Shown: piece after piece, positions 34,863 through 44,220 of the stretch | How the letters are laid out: each line of letters opens with the position of its first letter | How positions within the stretch are numbered: position 1 is the stretch's first letter | NCBI GenBank assembly: GCA_965206025.1 | Contig: CBDBIU010000004.1 | Location: 620,001-684,000 of the forward strand | Reading direction: 5' to 3' | Source of the DNA: G963668345 sp965206025 | GTDB lineage: Bacteria; Acidobacteriota; Terriglobia; Bryobacterales; UBA6623 | DNA length: 64,000 nucleotides | Notes under the pieces: model-generated | What the model was told of the DNA's origin: nothing | The model's database searches: none | What the model saw: only the letters and a program-made list of their open reading frames with translations | Position numbers and translations under genes: made by a program

Positions 34863-35894
34863 ATGCGTAGCGTCCTGATTCCCTTGCTGATCGGACTTTC
34901 GGCGAGCTTGCGGAGCCGCGCTGAGTTGCAAGTCGAGATCGCCGCTTTGCATCACCAACTCCAGATATTGAGACAGCGTAGTAGAGCACGACCACGCCTG
35001 CGATCGAGCGATCGAATTTTTTGGACGTGGCTGTCGCGGCTGTGGTCGGGCTGGCGGCGCGCCTTGGTGATCGTCAAGCCTGAAACTGTCCTGGCCTGGC
35101 ATCGCCGCGGCTTCCAGCTCTACTGGCGGCAGAAAAGCCGGAACCGAGGCGCGGGCCGGCCAAAGGTTTCGCGGGAGGTGAGAGCGCTGATCCGCAAGAT
35201 GTGTCTCTCGAATCCAAGCTGGGGTGCTCCGCGCATCCACGGCGAACTGCTCAAGCTCGGCATCGATGTGGGCGAAACTTCGGTGGCGCTCTACATGGTT
35301 CGGGGAAGGAAGCCGCCTTCGCAGACCTGGCGCACATTCCTCGATAATCATCTTCGGCAAATCGTAGCCGTGGACTTTTTCGTTGTGCCAACTCTGACAT
35401 TTCGAGTCCTCTTCGTCTTCGTCGTGCTGGCCCACGACCGCCGCCGGATTCTGCATTTCAACGTTACGTCTCATCCCACGGCGGAATGGGCGGCGCAACA
35501 GATTCGCGAGGCGTTTCCTTGGGAGACAACCCCTCGATTCCTGCTGCGCGACCGGGATGGAATCTATGGCAAGGCCTTCCGGGACTGCGTGAAAGCGATG
35601 GGCGTCGAAGAGGTCAAGACCGCACCGCGGAGCCCGTGGCAGAATCCTTACGCGGAGCGCCTGATCGGCTCCATCCGCCGAGAGTGTTTGGACCACGTGA
35701 TCGTCTTCAACGAGCGATCACTGAAGCGTATCCTGCGATCGTACGTCGACTACTATCACAATTCCCGGACTCGTCTCTCGCTAGGCAAGGACGCGCCTGC
35801 AACGAGGGATGTTCAGCCGCCCGAGCTTGGCCGAGTGATCGAGATGCCGGTTGTCGGCGGGCTGCATCATCGCTACATGCGAAAAGCGGCCTGA
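34863..35894 (+). CDS. Integrase-core (rve) transposase
   Basis: A 343-residue protein starting at the ATG at 34863. The N-terminal region has a coiled stretch (AELQVEIAALHHQLQILRQR) and a HTH segment (VKPETVLAWHRRGFQLYWRQ, then SNPSWGAPRIHGELLKLG). The rve core has IVAVDFFVVPT, FLLRDRDGIYGKAFRD and APRSPWQNPYAERLIGSIRR with the catalytic glutamate. It is intact. A 3'-half relative with a frameshift lies at 42252-42660. The two share a right-end-like motif AATAAACGG..A.CCACAGC about 200 bp beyond the gene (36093-36112 and 42860-42878). Confidence 0.85.
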   Translation: MRSVLIPLLIGLSASLRSRAELQVEIAALHHQLQILRQRSRARPRLRSSDRIFWTWLSRLWSGWRRALVIVKPETVLAWHRRGFQLYWRQKSRNRGAGRPKVSREVRALIRKMCLSNPSWGAPRIHGELLKLGIDVGETSVALYMVRGRKPPSQTWRTFLDNHLRQIVAVDFFVVPTLTFRVLFVFVVLAHDRRRILHFNVTSHPTAEWAAQQIREAFPWETTPRFLLRDRDGIYGKAFRDCVKAMGVEEVKTAPRSPWQNPYAERLIGSIRRECLDHVIVFNERSLKRILRSYVDYYHNSRTRLSLGKDAPATRDVQPPELGRVIEMPVVGGLHHRYMRKAA

Positions 35895-36244
35895 GCGACG
35901 GCGACTGGCCATCATGCGCCAGCCCGTTGCAGCCGAGTACGTGCCTCGCCCAACGCAATGCTACACGCCAACGTTCGGCGCGCTGAATCCTGGAGCCCTA
36001 CACCGGCCGTTTCTCCAAGCCGGAGGCGATTCGTGCATGTTCGATCGAGCTCGGGGCTTCTGGAACTCAGCCTTCTTTCGTCCGGATGAAATAAACGGTA
36101 GCCACAGCCCGCCTAGATCGCGCTACGGGCTGTCCCCGACCAGAAATAGGAAACTGTCCCCGGTTTCCCCGGTTTTCCCGGTTTCCCTCTTCGTCGGAGG
36201 TCCCTTGAATGCCGTTTGCGAGCCTGTCACGGCAACTCAAGAAA
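35895..36244 (+). other. Non-coding stretch at the transposon right flank
   Basis: The stretch contains the probable right end of the preceding element (AATAAACGGTAGCCACAGC near 36093-36112), then repeated CCGGTTTCCC/CCGGTTTTCCC tracts at 36157-36190. No gene is recognised. Confidence 0.3.
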
Positions 36245-36430
36245 GGCGGTCCCCTCGCCTCGATGCATTGCTGTACCATCTCATCCGTGAGCGTGCCGGA
36301 GCTGACCGCCAGGTACCCCGCGCCCAAAGTGTCGGCCCCAAAACTGCTTCCGCAAGTGCGGAAACTCCTGCAGAAGCACTCCTGAGCTGATCCCTTTCAA
36401 CCACTGTACGATCGTGCTGATATCCTGATA
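36245..36430 (-). pseudogene. IS200/IS605-family TnpA C-terminal remnant
   Basis: On the minus strand ISTIVQWLKGISSGVLLQEF and PHLRKQFWGRHF appear in one frame. GYLAVSSGTLTDEMVQQCIE continues in another. Both are consecutive parts of the Y1-transposase (TnpA) of IS200/IS605 elements. The N-terminal half with the HUH motif and part of the C-terminus are missing. The frameshift lies near 36327. It is a decayed fragment directly upstream of the sulfatase-like gene. Confidence 0.75.
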
Positions 36431-36477
36431 TTGATGACGGATTACCACAACGAAGTCAGTTGCGCAAGTTAGCGGGT

Positions 36478-39400
36478 ATGAGCCTCGGCAACTCTTTCCA
36501 CAAAACCCTTCACATCTTTGCGCTATTTGGCTTTGCTGTCGCCCAGCCACTGTTCGATCTGTTGTCCCGAAACGCGGATTTCCTAGTCGCTCACGACCTT
36601 CGTCCGGCGGACCTTTTGATTCTCGTGTGCATTCTTTCTCTGCTGCTTCCCGGGCTATTCGTCCTGGTTGAGGTCTTCGCCGGTCTCCTCCACCACCGAC
36701 TAGCGGAGTCTGTGCATGGGCTGATCGTCAGCCTGCTAGTTACGGCGGTGGCCCTCCAAGCTTTCAAGAAACTCTTGGATGGCCCTGGCCTCGCCCTTGT
36801 AACAGGTGCCGGCGTTGTGGGTCTGCTCGCGGGTTGGACTTCCTTGCGAATGCGGCCCTTGCAGACCTTCCTGACTTTCCTCTCGCCGAGCGTCTTGCTG
36901 TTTCCGGCGCTTTTCTTGTTGAGGCCCCCGGTGTCGGGGCTGCTTTTCCCGGAACGGAAACAGCATGTAGCCCGGGAAGGAGTCTTGTCAGATACGCCGA
37001 TCGTTCTCATCGTGTTCGACGAGTTGCCTACGTCGACGCTAATGAATGAGCATCTGGAGACCAACGCTTTCCGGTATCCGAACTTCGCGGCGTTGGCGCG
37101 GGATTCCCAATGGTTCCGCAACGCCAGCACGGTAGCTGAGTCCACCCGCTTAGCGCTGCCTGCCATTCTGACCGGTAGGTATCCAAACCGGATCGTCCCG
37201 GGTATAGCCGCAAACTATCCGGAGAACCTGTTTACCTGGTTAGGTGGGGAATACGAGCTGAACGTCTTTGAGACTGTGACGCGTATCTGCCCTGAAAAGC
37301 TATGTAGCGAAACGATAGCGAGAGAGGGATTCAGGGAGCGCATCCGAACGACCCTTTCCGACCTGTGGTTCATCTACCTGCACGCGACTTTTCCCGTTGA
37401 CATGACCCAAGATCTCCCTCCAGTTACGATGACAATGCGAGACTTTGGGGTCACCTCGCGGGCCCCAAAAGGCGCTACGGCAGAGGATATGGGGCGTCGG
37501 AGCAGAGACTACAGTTGGGTTTTTTCGCAGTTTGTCAACTGCATTCAGCCTGCCGACGGACCGGTTTTGTATTTCCTGCATACGCTCGTTACCCACATCC
37601 CTTATGCGTATCTTCCCTCCGGGAAGCAATACGGTCCCACTGAGCTGCTTCGTTTCCCCCACGGAGTCATTGAAGGGACATGGACAAGTGATGAGTGGGA
37701 GACAACCCAGGGTTTTCAACGCCATCTCCTGCAGGCTCAGTATGCGGATCGGTTGCTGGGAACTGTCCTCGCAAGACTCCATGAGGTGGCGCTCTACGAT
37801 CGTTCACTGATCATCGTGACGGCAGATCACGGCGTGAGTTTCTGGCCCGACAACAAGCGACGACAGGTGACGCAGAAGAACGGCTCGGACACCCACGGCG
37901 TGCCACTCTTCGTGAAGGTCCCTTACCAGCGGAAGGCCGTCGTAAGTGACCGAAATGTTGAAATCATCGACATCCTTCCCACTATCGCGGATGTCCTCGA
38001 CGCGGAAATCCGGTGGGCCGTAGACGGCCAGTCGGCTTTGGACCACCTCCGCCCAGAACGGTCCCAGAAGCTCGTGTTCCGCAAGGTACGCGGGAACTTC
38101 CCAACGTATATCGAGCGCCTGGTGTTTAGTCCCGAGCTTGAGGGACTGGAAGCCACCGTCAAGCGCAAGATGTCTTTGTTCGGATCGGGAGAAGATCCCC
38201 GCGATATCTATCGTATCGGCCGCTTTCGTTCGCTGATCGGAGCTCAGACCGCACACCTGGCCCATGTTGAGGCGCTGGATATGGAGATAGAGTTAGAGGG
38301 CGACTCGGGTTTCGACGAAGTAGCTCTTGATGGGGCGTTCATTCCAGCCCTCGTCTCTGGCCAGATCTATCCCGAAAGGGGGTCTCCGAATCGCCTCCAT
38401 TTGGCGGTAGCGGTCAACGGAACTATCCGAGCTGTGACTCAGACTTACCGGGGCCCGAAGGGCGGCTGGTCTTTCACGGCGATAGTTCCCGAATGGGCAT
38501 TCCGCGAAGGCGCGAACCAGGTCGAGGTCTTCGTAGTTTCTGATTCCCAGGGCCACCCACAGCTGATCTCAGCCGGCAACCGCCGCAGGCCGCAGTTTTC
38601 CCTGCTTCGGGGAGTAAGCCCTACCTGCGACGAATTCATCAACTCCTGGACCGGGGAGACAATCCGGATCGTCCCCGGCGCCATGGACGGTGCAGTCGAC
38701 CTGGTACGACAGCTACGAGAACCAAGGGGGCACATTTCGATTTTTGGGTGGGCATCCGACGGGGCCCACCGCAAGCCTGCCGAGCGGGTTGTAGTCTTCG
38801 TCGATGATGAAACGAATCATGACGGTCACACTGTGATCAGTCGTAAGGACATCGCCAGAGGTTTCCAGACCCCGTCGCTAGAGCAGGCGGGATTCCATGT
38901 TATTCTGCCGGTTTCCGTCTTCGAGCGAAATCCGCTGCCCGTGGTGCGGGTTTTCGCCATCTCGTCGACCGGCGTAGCTTCCGAATTACAGTATCGCCGC
39001 GAGTACCCCGACGGTTCCCGGAAACGGCGGCTGGGTAATGCTGCACGAGCGATTAGATACTCCCTTGCGAGAAGCGGAGACGGCCTCGAGCAGCACATCC
39101 TCTCCTCGACCGGGGAGACCATCCGGATCGTCCCAGCGGTCATGGGCGGGGCGGTCGATAGAGTCCGTCAAGAGAGAAGGTACACTCGGATTAGCGGCTG
39201 GGCGTCGGATGGGGCGCATCGCAAGCCCGCGGCTCAGGTGGCGGTCTTCGTGGACGGTGAAGCGGATCACTACGGCCACACCACAGTGCCTCGCCGCGAG
39301 CTGGCCGAGGCTTTCAAGGCCCCATCGTTAGTAAACGCAGGATTCCAGGTTGCTGTGCCGGGCTCCATCTTCGACCGGGCTCCCCCACCTGTGGTGCGGG

Positions 39401-39495
39401 TTTTCGCTATTTCATCGACCGGGGTAGCGTCGGAGCTGAGCTATCGCTCAGAATACAAGGACGGCCCTCAAAAACGCCGCTTGGGGGACCGCTGA
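36478..39495 (+). CDS. Membrane-anchored sulfatase-fold protein with tandem C-terminal GWASDG modules
   Basis: A 1005-residue protein. The ATG at 36478 matches the start of its paralogue at 52740. Five hydrophobic segments lie within residues ~8-150, then an extracytoplasmic sulfatase/alkaline-phosphatase fold (~170-560). Visible there are the metal-site VLIVFDELPTS, FPNFAAL-type RYPNFAALARDSQWFRN, a Ser/Thr at the nucleophile position (STRLALPAILTGRYP) in place of the sulfatase cysteine, and IIVTADHG. The order resembles LtaS/OpgB-type phosphoglycerol or phosphoethanolamine transferases. Residues ~600-715 form a beta-rich module (SPNRLHLAVAVNG...FTAIVPE...VEVFVVS). Two ~145-residue modules follow (FGWASDGAHRKPA, VVFVDDE, VVRVFAISSTGVASEL). 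It probably modifies a surface glycopolymer; the substrate is unknown. It is ~60% like the 49690-52740 protein by eye. Confidence 0.85.
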   Translation: MSLGNSFHKTLHIFALFGFAVAQPLFDLLSRNADFLVAHDLRPADLLILVCILSLLLPGLFVLVEVFAGLLHHRLAESVHGLIVSLLVTAVALQAFKKLLDGPGLALVTGAGVVGLLAGWTSLRMRPLQTFLTFLSPSVLLFPALFLLRPPVSGLLFPERKQHVAREGVLSDTPIVLIVFDELPTSTLMNEHLETNAFRYPNFAALARDSQWFRNASTVAESTRLALPAILTGRYPNRIVPGIAANYPENLFTWLGGEYELNVFETVTRICPEKLCSETIAREGFRERIRTTLSDLWFIYLHATFPVDMTQDLPPVTMTMRDFGVTSRAPKGATAEDMGRRSRDYSWVFSQFVNCIQPADGPVLYFLHTLVTHIPYAYLPSGKQYGPTELLRFPHGVIEGTWTSDEWETTQGFQRHLLQAQYADRLLGTVLARLHEVALYDRSLIIVTADHGVSFWPDNKRRQVTQKNGSDTHGVPLFVKVPYQRKAVVSDRNVEIIDILPTIADVLDAEIRWAVDGQSALDHLRPERSQKLVFRKVRGNFPTYIERLVFSPELEGLEATVKRKMSLFGSGEDPRDIYRIGRFRSLIGAQTAHLAHVEALDMEIELEGDSGFDEVALDGAFIPALVSGQIYPERGSPNRLHLAVAVNGTIRAVTQTYRGPKGGWSFTAIVPEWAFREGANQVEVFVVSDSQGHPQLISAGNRRRPQFSLLRGVSPTCDEFINSWTGETIRIVPGAMDGAVDLVRQLREPRGHISIFGWASDGAHRKPAERVVVFVDDETNHDGHTVISRKDIARGFQTPSLEQAGFHVILPVSVFERNPLPVVRVFAISSTGVASELQYRREYPDGSRKRRLGNAARAIRYSLARSGDGLEQHILSSTGETIRIVPAVMGGAVDRVRQERRYTRISGWASDGAHRKPAAQVAVFVDGEADHYGHTTVPRRELAEAFKAPSLVNAGFQVAVPGSIFDRAPPPVVRVFAISSTGVASELSYRSEYKDGPQKRRLGDR

Positions 39496-39588
39496 GGGCA
39501 GCCTCGAGGAAGGGACTCATCAGGAGCCTTACCCCGCTCGCAAACCGCGCCGGTACGCGGGACACTCGACAATTTCTGATAGGCGACA

Positions 39589-40233
39589 ATGGATAGGCTA
39601 CGGATTACCTACATAGTCCACCACTATCCTCAGATTTCGGAGACCTATATTCAGTCAGAAATTGAGTCGCTGGCTCACGACGCGAAGATCCAGATCATTA
39701 GTCTTGAACCGCCAGACATTTCGTTCAGCAAACACTCTCCCTACTGCCAAATCGAGGATGTCGGCGAAACGATAGAGGCGATCGACGCGTTTCAACCGCA
39801 TGTACTGCACAGTCATTGGCTGTTTCACGCTCGCCTTCTGGGATACTTCGCCGGGTACTTCGGGCGACGCCTGTCGCAGGGGATGGTCCCCTTCACGATT
39901 CGAGCACACTCTTTTGACACTCTGGGACCTGGTACAGAGCAGACAATTTCTGAGATAGCCCCAATCATAAACAGCGACTTGTGTCTTGGGATAGTAGCCT
40001 TTCCCTTCTCGAGGTCGATTCTTGAGCGCCTAGGAATCCACAGTGACCAAATACATGACTCGTATCCGGTCGTGAACTACGAACGCTTCTATGACACGTC
40101 ACCCAATGGCGATGCCATCATGAATGTGGGCGCTTGTCTGCCAAAGAAACGGATGGAGGACTTCCTACGGTTGGGGTCTTTGGTCCCTGGCAGGTTGCTC
40201 AATCTGTATGCCATGGGATACATGTCGGATCAG
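39589..40233 (+). pseudogene. GT4-type glycosyltransferase, 3'-truncated
   Basis: The frame starts at ATG 39589 with RLRITYIVHHYPQISETYIQ and has the N-terminal half of a GT-B glycosyltransferase (HVLHSHWLFHARLLGYF, then PFTIRAHSFD, then DSYPVVNYERF). It reaches the start of the C-terminal donor-binding domain (AIMNVGACLPKKRMEDFLRL). Homology ends at about residue 215, where unrelated DNA begins; the remaining codons to 40446 are junk. The sugar-nucleotide site is therefore lost. It lies 93 bp after the sulfatase-like gene in the same direction and was probably part of the same glycan operon. Confidence 0.75.
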
Positions 40234-40267
40234 AGGCTCGGCGGGAACAGGGAAAACCATCGTGGCG

Positions 40268-41752
40268 CTTGCGGTTTACTGCTTCGAGGCCGGAAATCCA
40301 CACGCGCGCGGCCTCGGTGTTCTTCTCCGCCTCCTTCCTCTCATCACCTTTCAGTTTCTCTTCGTCCTCCGCGACGGCCCTCTCCCGGTAGCAGTGATGC
40401 GCCTCATCGTTCAGCACGAGAATATTTGGGTATTCCGGGATTATAGTGGGTCGCTGAGGGGCGGCGGGGCGGGGATGCGACAATTTCGGGATGCAAGATT
40501 GCGAACGGTATCGGCGCATCCTGGGAATCGAGACTCCGTGGTAGGTGGAGTCGGTGGAGTTGAAGCTGGAGGCCGGCGAGGCCCACGTTCATCTGGCGCG
40601 GCAAGAGCGCGATTGGCCCTGCCCCGAATGTGGAGCGGCATCGAAGCTCCACGACCATCAGCCCGAGCGGCAGTGGCGGCACTTGGATAGGTGCCAATAT
40701 CGTACGATCCTGCACGCCACCCCGCCGCGCAGCGCCTGCCCCGAGCACGGCGCGCGTGTGGTGAAACTGGCGTGGGCGGAGCACCGCGGCGGGCCGAACC
40801 TCGCCCCCTAGCCACTAAAATGCCGGAAGAGCCGAATATTTTTGATGCCCATCAGATTGGGCATGACCCTTTGCAGCATTTGTCCCTCGGTTTCGAGGGT
40901 ATGCAGCGCGTCGCCGCGCCCTTGAAGCAGGGACCGTCCGCCTTTGGAAAGATCGAGGCGCTCGCGGAGCTTGAAGGCGTGAAAGTTGGTGATGACGATC
41001 TTGGCGCGATTGACGTCGTCCAACATGTCGGTTGGGACCAATTCGCGGCTGGCGTAGTAGCTGTCGGGATCGTTCGACTGTAAGACACGCAAGCGATCCT
41101 TGATCGTCAGGCCCGGTGCAACAACAAGGAAACCCCGCGTGAACCGTTTGCTCTGGTGGCGCGCGGCGTTGACGGTTTGCCATGCGATGATCATCGCAAT
41201 CACGGTAGTCTTCCCCGCCCCGGTGGCCAATTTGAGAGCGAGACGCATCAGCTCGGGGTTGGCGTCATGATTCGCATTGGCAAGGTGCTCGATGAAGCGC
41301 TTGCCCCGGATTCCCGCGTTAGGGGCGACCTCGGTCGGCCAGATTGCGGCCTCAACCGCCTCGATCTGACAAAAGAACGGCCGCACGCCGCTGAACTTGT
41401 GATGCCGCCAATGCTGGAGAAGGCGCGCCGTTTCCGGTGTCACCTGCCAGTCATTCGGACTTGGTAGGTTCCGCCACTGGTCTACCTGGTAACGAAGCTC
41501 ATTGATGATCGGAATTGGGTCGTACTGCTGCTTCTCGGTCGAGATTCCCTTACCTTCGTCGAAGACCATCGCCTGTTGATTCGCCGCCGTCTTACGCTTC
41601 TTAGGCTTCGGAATGGGCGTGATGAACTCCGCCCGGCGGCGGCCCTCGATGATTTTCTGGGTCGGCTGGCCTTGTGCATCAAGCTCCCAGTGTTCACGGG
41701 GGTACTCGTAGGGCGAGTTGCGAATGGGCTCGGTGAAGAATCGATTATCCAT
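40268..41752 (-). pseudogene. Type III restriction enzyme helicase subunit (Res-like), interrupted and 3'-truncated
   Basis: From the ATG at 41752 the minus frame encodes an N-terminal Res region: Walker A LALKLATGAGKTTVIAMIIA, then FLVVAPGLTIKDRLRVL and VITNFHAFKLRER. At 40834 a 405-bp ISL3-type element is inserted. Beyond it the frame resumes with ILVLNDEAHHCYRE (the DEAH box) and GLEAVNRK. It then ends at 40268, where DNA joins the truncated glycosyltransferase. Joining 41752-40834 to 40420-40268 is in frame once the element and one copy of GAATATTT are removed. The endonuclease domain and the rest of the helicase are lost, and no modification (mod) gene is seen. A dead restriction system. 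Confidence 0.8.
40429..40833 (+). mobile_element. 405-bp internal-deletion derivative of an ISL3-family element
   Basis: The ends are GGGTATTCCGGGATTATAGTGG on the left (first two-thirds degenerate) and, complemented, GGCTCTTCCGGCATTTTAG on the right. The perfect 8-bp duplication GAATATTT flanks it (40421-40428, 40834-40841). Inside is only the 5' part of an ISL3 transposase gene (QERDWPCPECGAASKLHDHQ, then ERQWRHLDRCQYRTILHA), with an in-frame stop near its start. This part matches the N-terminus of the intact transposase at 55726-56958. The element cannot make transposase. Confidence 0.88.
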
Positions 41753-42189
41753 GGCAGAAGTGTGTGCTCATGTTCTTGGTTTTCTGTTCCCCAGCTTCTG
41801 ATGCGCAATTTAGCGTAGCGGGCAGAATGCTGCGATTCTACACGCTAAGACGTTTTTCGCTCCACAATCACAGCTCCGTTTTCCGTAAGTAGTTCCCTAT
41901 ATTACTCACAGTTTCAGTACTTCTGCCGAACCCCTTGACTCTTTTCGCCACGATGCTACGCTTCACCTGCCGGCGCCTCGGCTATAGCTGAGACCCGACT
42001 TCCCTTCCCTGCCTATGTTATGGCAAATAAATAACTTAACACGCCATCACCGCTGACTGACATGGGGTCGAGAACAGATCCTGGCTGACCTTACCGAAGC
42101 GCATAACGCCATCTAGAAGCTGCTTTCTGACCTGCGCCGCCGCTACTCAGCCAAGTCGCCGGCCCTCAAGATGTTAGCGGCGGAGAGAA
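41753..42189 (+). other. Non-coding region upstream of the restriction remnant
   Basis: This is AT-richer DNA (for example TTATGGCAAATAAATAACTTAA near 42020) with no open frame of interest. The promoter of the Res-like gene would lie near 41760-41900; no convincing -35/-10 pair is seen. Confidence 0.3.
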
Positions 42190-42251
42190 AATAGGCCACA
42201 ACACGGCTGAACACCGCCGCCTTGTGGCCTAATTTTCCTCCGCCCTTGACA
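42190..42251. mobile_element. Solo terminal segment of an IS21-family element
   Basis: The segment GTGGCCTAATTTTCCTCCGC followed by CCTTGACA (42224-42251) closely matches the right end of the IS21 element at 4602-4629. An inverted internal copy (ATAGGCCACAA) lies just before it at 42191-42201. It abuts the transposase fragment at 42252. No istA or istB remains, so this is a leftover end. Confidence 0.6.
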
Positions 42252-42660
42252 GTGGACGGCACAACAGATCCGCGAAGCCTTCCCTTGGGAAACGGCTCCC
42301 CGGTTCCTGCTGCGTGACCGGGACGGGATCTACGGCAAGGCGTTTCGGGATTGTGCAACAGCGATGGACATCGAGGAGATCCGAATCGCTCCGCGAAGTC
42401 CCTGGCAGAATCCTTATGTCGAGCGGCTGATTGGTTCGATCCGCAGAGAGTGTCTGGACCACGTGATCGTCTTCAACGAACGATCGCTGCGGCGCATTCT
42501 TACGATCCTACGTTGCTTACCATCAGCGTTGGCGCACACACCTGGGGCTGGGCAAAGACGCGCCGATCACGAGGAAGGTCCAGCCTCCAAAACTCGGTCA
42601 GGTGATCGAGATTCCCGAAGTCGGCGGCTTGCACCATCGTTACGAGCGCCAAGCGGCTTG
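42252..42660 (+). pseudogene. 3' fragment of rve transposase (relative of 34863-35894)
   Basis: The fragment starts inside the rve domain (AQQIREAFPWETAPRFLLRD, RDGIYGKAFRD) and keeps APRSPWQNPYVERLIGSIRR. A frameshift near 42500 moves the reading to another frame, which ends with KLGQVIEIPEVGGLHHRYER and a stop at 42660. The 5' half is absent, having been replaced by the IS21-like end. Confidence 0.8.
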
Positions 42661-42662
42661 AG

Positions 42663-43113
42663 GACGCTTCTCAGGATTGAGGGAGAGCCCGCACAACCAG
42701 GGTCGACTCATACGCCGGCACAGACGGATCTGCGAGCGTGACGACTGAGCGAAGCTGGACCATCGCATCCGTGCCGGCGATAGCCGCTCTTGCTCCAAAG
42801 CTGAACCGCCCTGAACTCATCTTGCTGTCAGTGTTCTTCTTTCAACTGACCGCGATGGAATAAACGGGAACCACAGCGGCCCGTTGTACGAGCTTTCCTC
42901 CGCGCCTGCATTGACAGTCAACATGGGAAGGTCGCCAATAGCCTCGCCAGGAATCTTGGGAGGCTCGGTAGCTCCACGCACACCCGTGTCCTCTCGAAAC
43001 CGTTCGGATGCCATGCAGAACATTTCTGGTACGATTGTTTTGGGCCGCAACGGCCCCGTGGGGAGGAGGCCTTCTCGGCGATAGGTTTTGCCACGTACAT
43101 CAGCGCTTCAAAA
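42663..43113 (+). other. Intergenic region; transposon right-end motif, otherwise nothing recognised
   Basis: The motif GGAATAAACGGGAACCACAG near 42858-42877 matches the right flank of the 34863 element. Short open frames at 42884-43084 show no homology. Confidence 0.3.
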
Positions 43114-43935
43114 ATGCTGGCTTCCCATTACCACCAGAAAGTAGTTCGACTAAAGCAGAAGCTCGCCGATCTCAGTCAAAAGGTAGCGCGCGAAAGCGAA
43201 AAAGCGGGCCGCATCTCGCGTGGTATCGTTCAGGTTCAGCGGAACATCACTCACACCAGCAGCCCGACGATCCTCCTCAACCGCCGTAGAAGAGCAACTT
43301 CGCTCCAGCAAGAGCTAGCGAAAACGCAGAAGACGCTGGCTAACCTTGAGGAGCAAGCAGCTCGAACGACCGATCAGTTCTATCGCGCAGAAAGGCAATT
43401 AGCAAGGCAACGTCAAGCGCCGGCCACCTCTCCTATAGTCCAGCCAATTTTTTCTCCTGTAGTGACGAACCTTGCCAGTGAGGTCGGTGCAAAACCGTCG
43501 AGGTTGGTCGCAATTCCAGTACCCACCGGTGCCGGCTGGAAGGACGTGTCCATTCGTTTCACCAGCGACTTTCAGATACAGGCCACGATCCGAGGCCAGC
43601 CCACGGAAGCTCGGAACTATGCGGACCTGGGTTTCGAGGATCAGCGGGGGAAGAAGGGGAAGAATAGGAAGCCGGATTTTCAGTGGAGGCTCCTCAAGCA
43701 TTTTGTCCGAAACGGCGGCAGCGTCGAGACTCATCTGGAGGCTGGTTTCAAAAGCCGGAATGCACTCCAGAAGGGGGTCCGAAAACTGCGGCAGCGCCTC
43801 AAGAAAGTGTTCGGCCTCGACGACGACCCTATCGAGTATGATGCTGACGAGAAATCCTACCGGGCAAAATTCCAAGGGACAACATCGATCTCTACCGACG
43901 TCGCCGCTGAATCTCAACGCCGTACTGAATTTTAG
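43114..43935 (+). CDS. Hypothetical protein: coiled coil plus probable DNA-binding domain
   Basis: A 273-residue protein I do not recognise by name. Residues 1-110 are strongly helical and heptad-like (VVRLKQKLADLSQKVARESE; LQQELAKTQKTLANLEEQAA), predicting a coiled coil. A Pro-rich linker follows. The C-terminal part (~140-255) contains WKDVSIRFTSDFQIQATIRG, YADLGFEDQRGKKGKNRKPD, WRLLKHFVRNGG and NALQKGVRKLRQRLKKVFGL followed by DDDPIEY. This pattern resembles the winged-helix response-regulator type tails seen in uncharacterised bacterial proteins. It lies between transposon debris and the tyrosine recombinase beside tRNA-Phe, so it may be island cargo. The start at 43114 lacks a clear ribosome-binding site. 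Confidence 0.6.
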   Translation: MLASHYHQKVVRLKQKLADLSQKVARESEKAGRISRGIVQVQRNITHTSSPTILLNRRRRATSLQQELAKTQKTLANLEEQAARTTDQFYRAERQLARQRQAPATSPIVQPIFSPVVTNLASEVGAKPSRLVAIPVPTGAGWKDVSIRFTSDFQIQATIRGQPTEARNYADLGFEDQRGKKGKNRKPDFQWRLLKHFVRNGGSVETHLEAGFKSRNALQKGVRKLRQRLKKVFGLDDDPIEYDADEKSYRAKFQGTTSISTDVAAESQRRTEF

Positions 43936-44000
43936 CAGCCGGGAGCGAAGATTTTTCCAGCCAGGCCTTTCAGTCCTTAACTGACGCATTTCCAAGGCAT

Positions 44001-44024
44001 TGGCGGCAAGTGGCCATGCCGCCA
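44001..44024 (+). terminator. 8-bp-stem hairpin downstream of 43114 gene
   Basis: The perfect inverted repeat TGGCGGCA/TGCCGCCA with an 8-base loop lies 66 bp after the stop of the coiled-coil gene. There is no T-run, so it is a possible terminator or structured RNA only. Confidence 0.35.
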
Positions 44025-44220
44025 ACAGCCGTTTCTCAGTGCCTCCACTGAATTTCCCACCCTTATTAATAGCGAGAAGCTTCCTCCTCTTGCTATCTCG
44101 ATCGGCTCCGCCAGCCTAGCAACAAGAGCGACCTGGCGAAGCTGATAGCACCCAGGTTGTGGTATCTTGCGAGCCGAGCAAAACCGAAGCGGGCCATCCA
44201 ACACAGGAGGTTTTCAAAAG

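Noticed and set aside
40234..40446. C-terminal part of the GT4 open frame
   Set aside because: Low-complexity Arg/Ser/Pro residues from reading another gene's DNA; homology stops at 40233.
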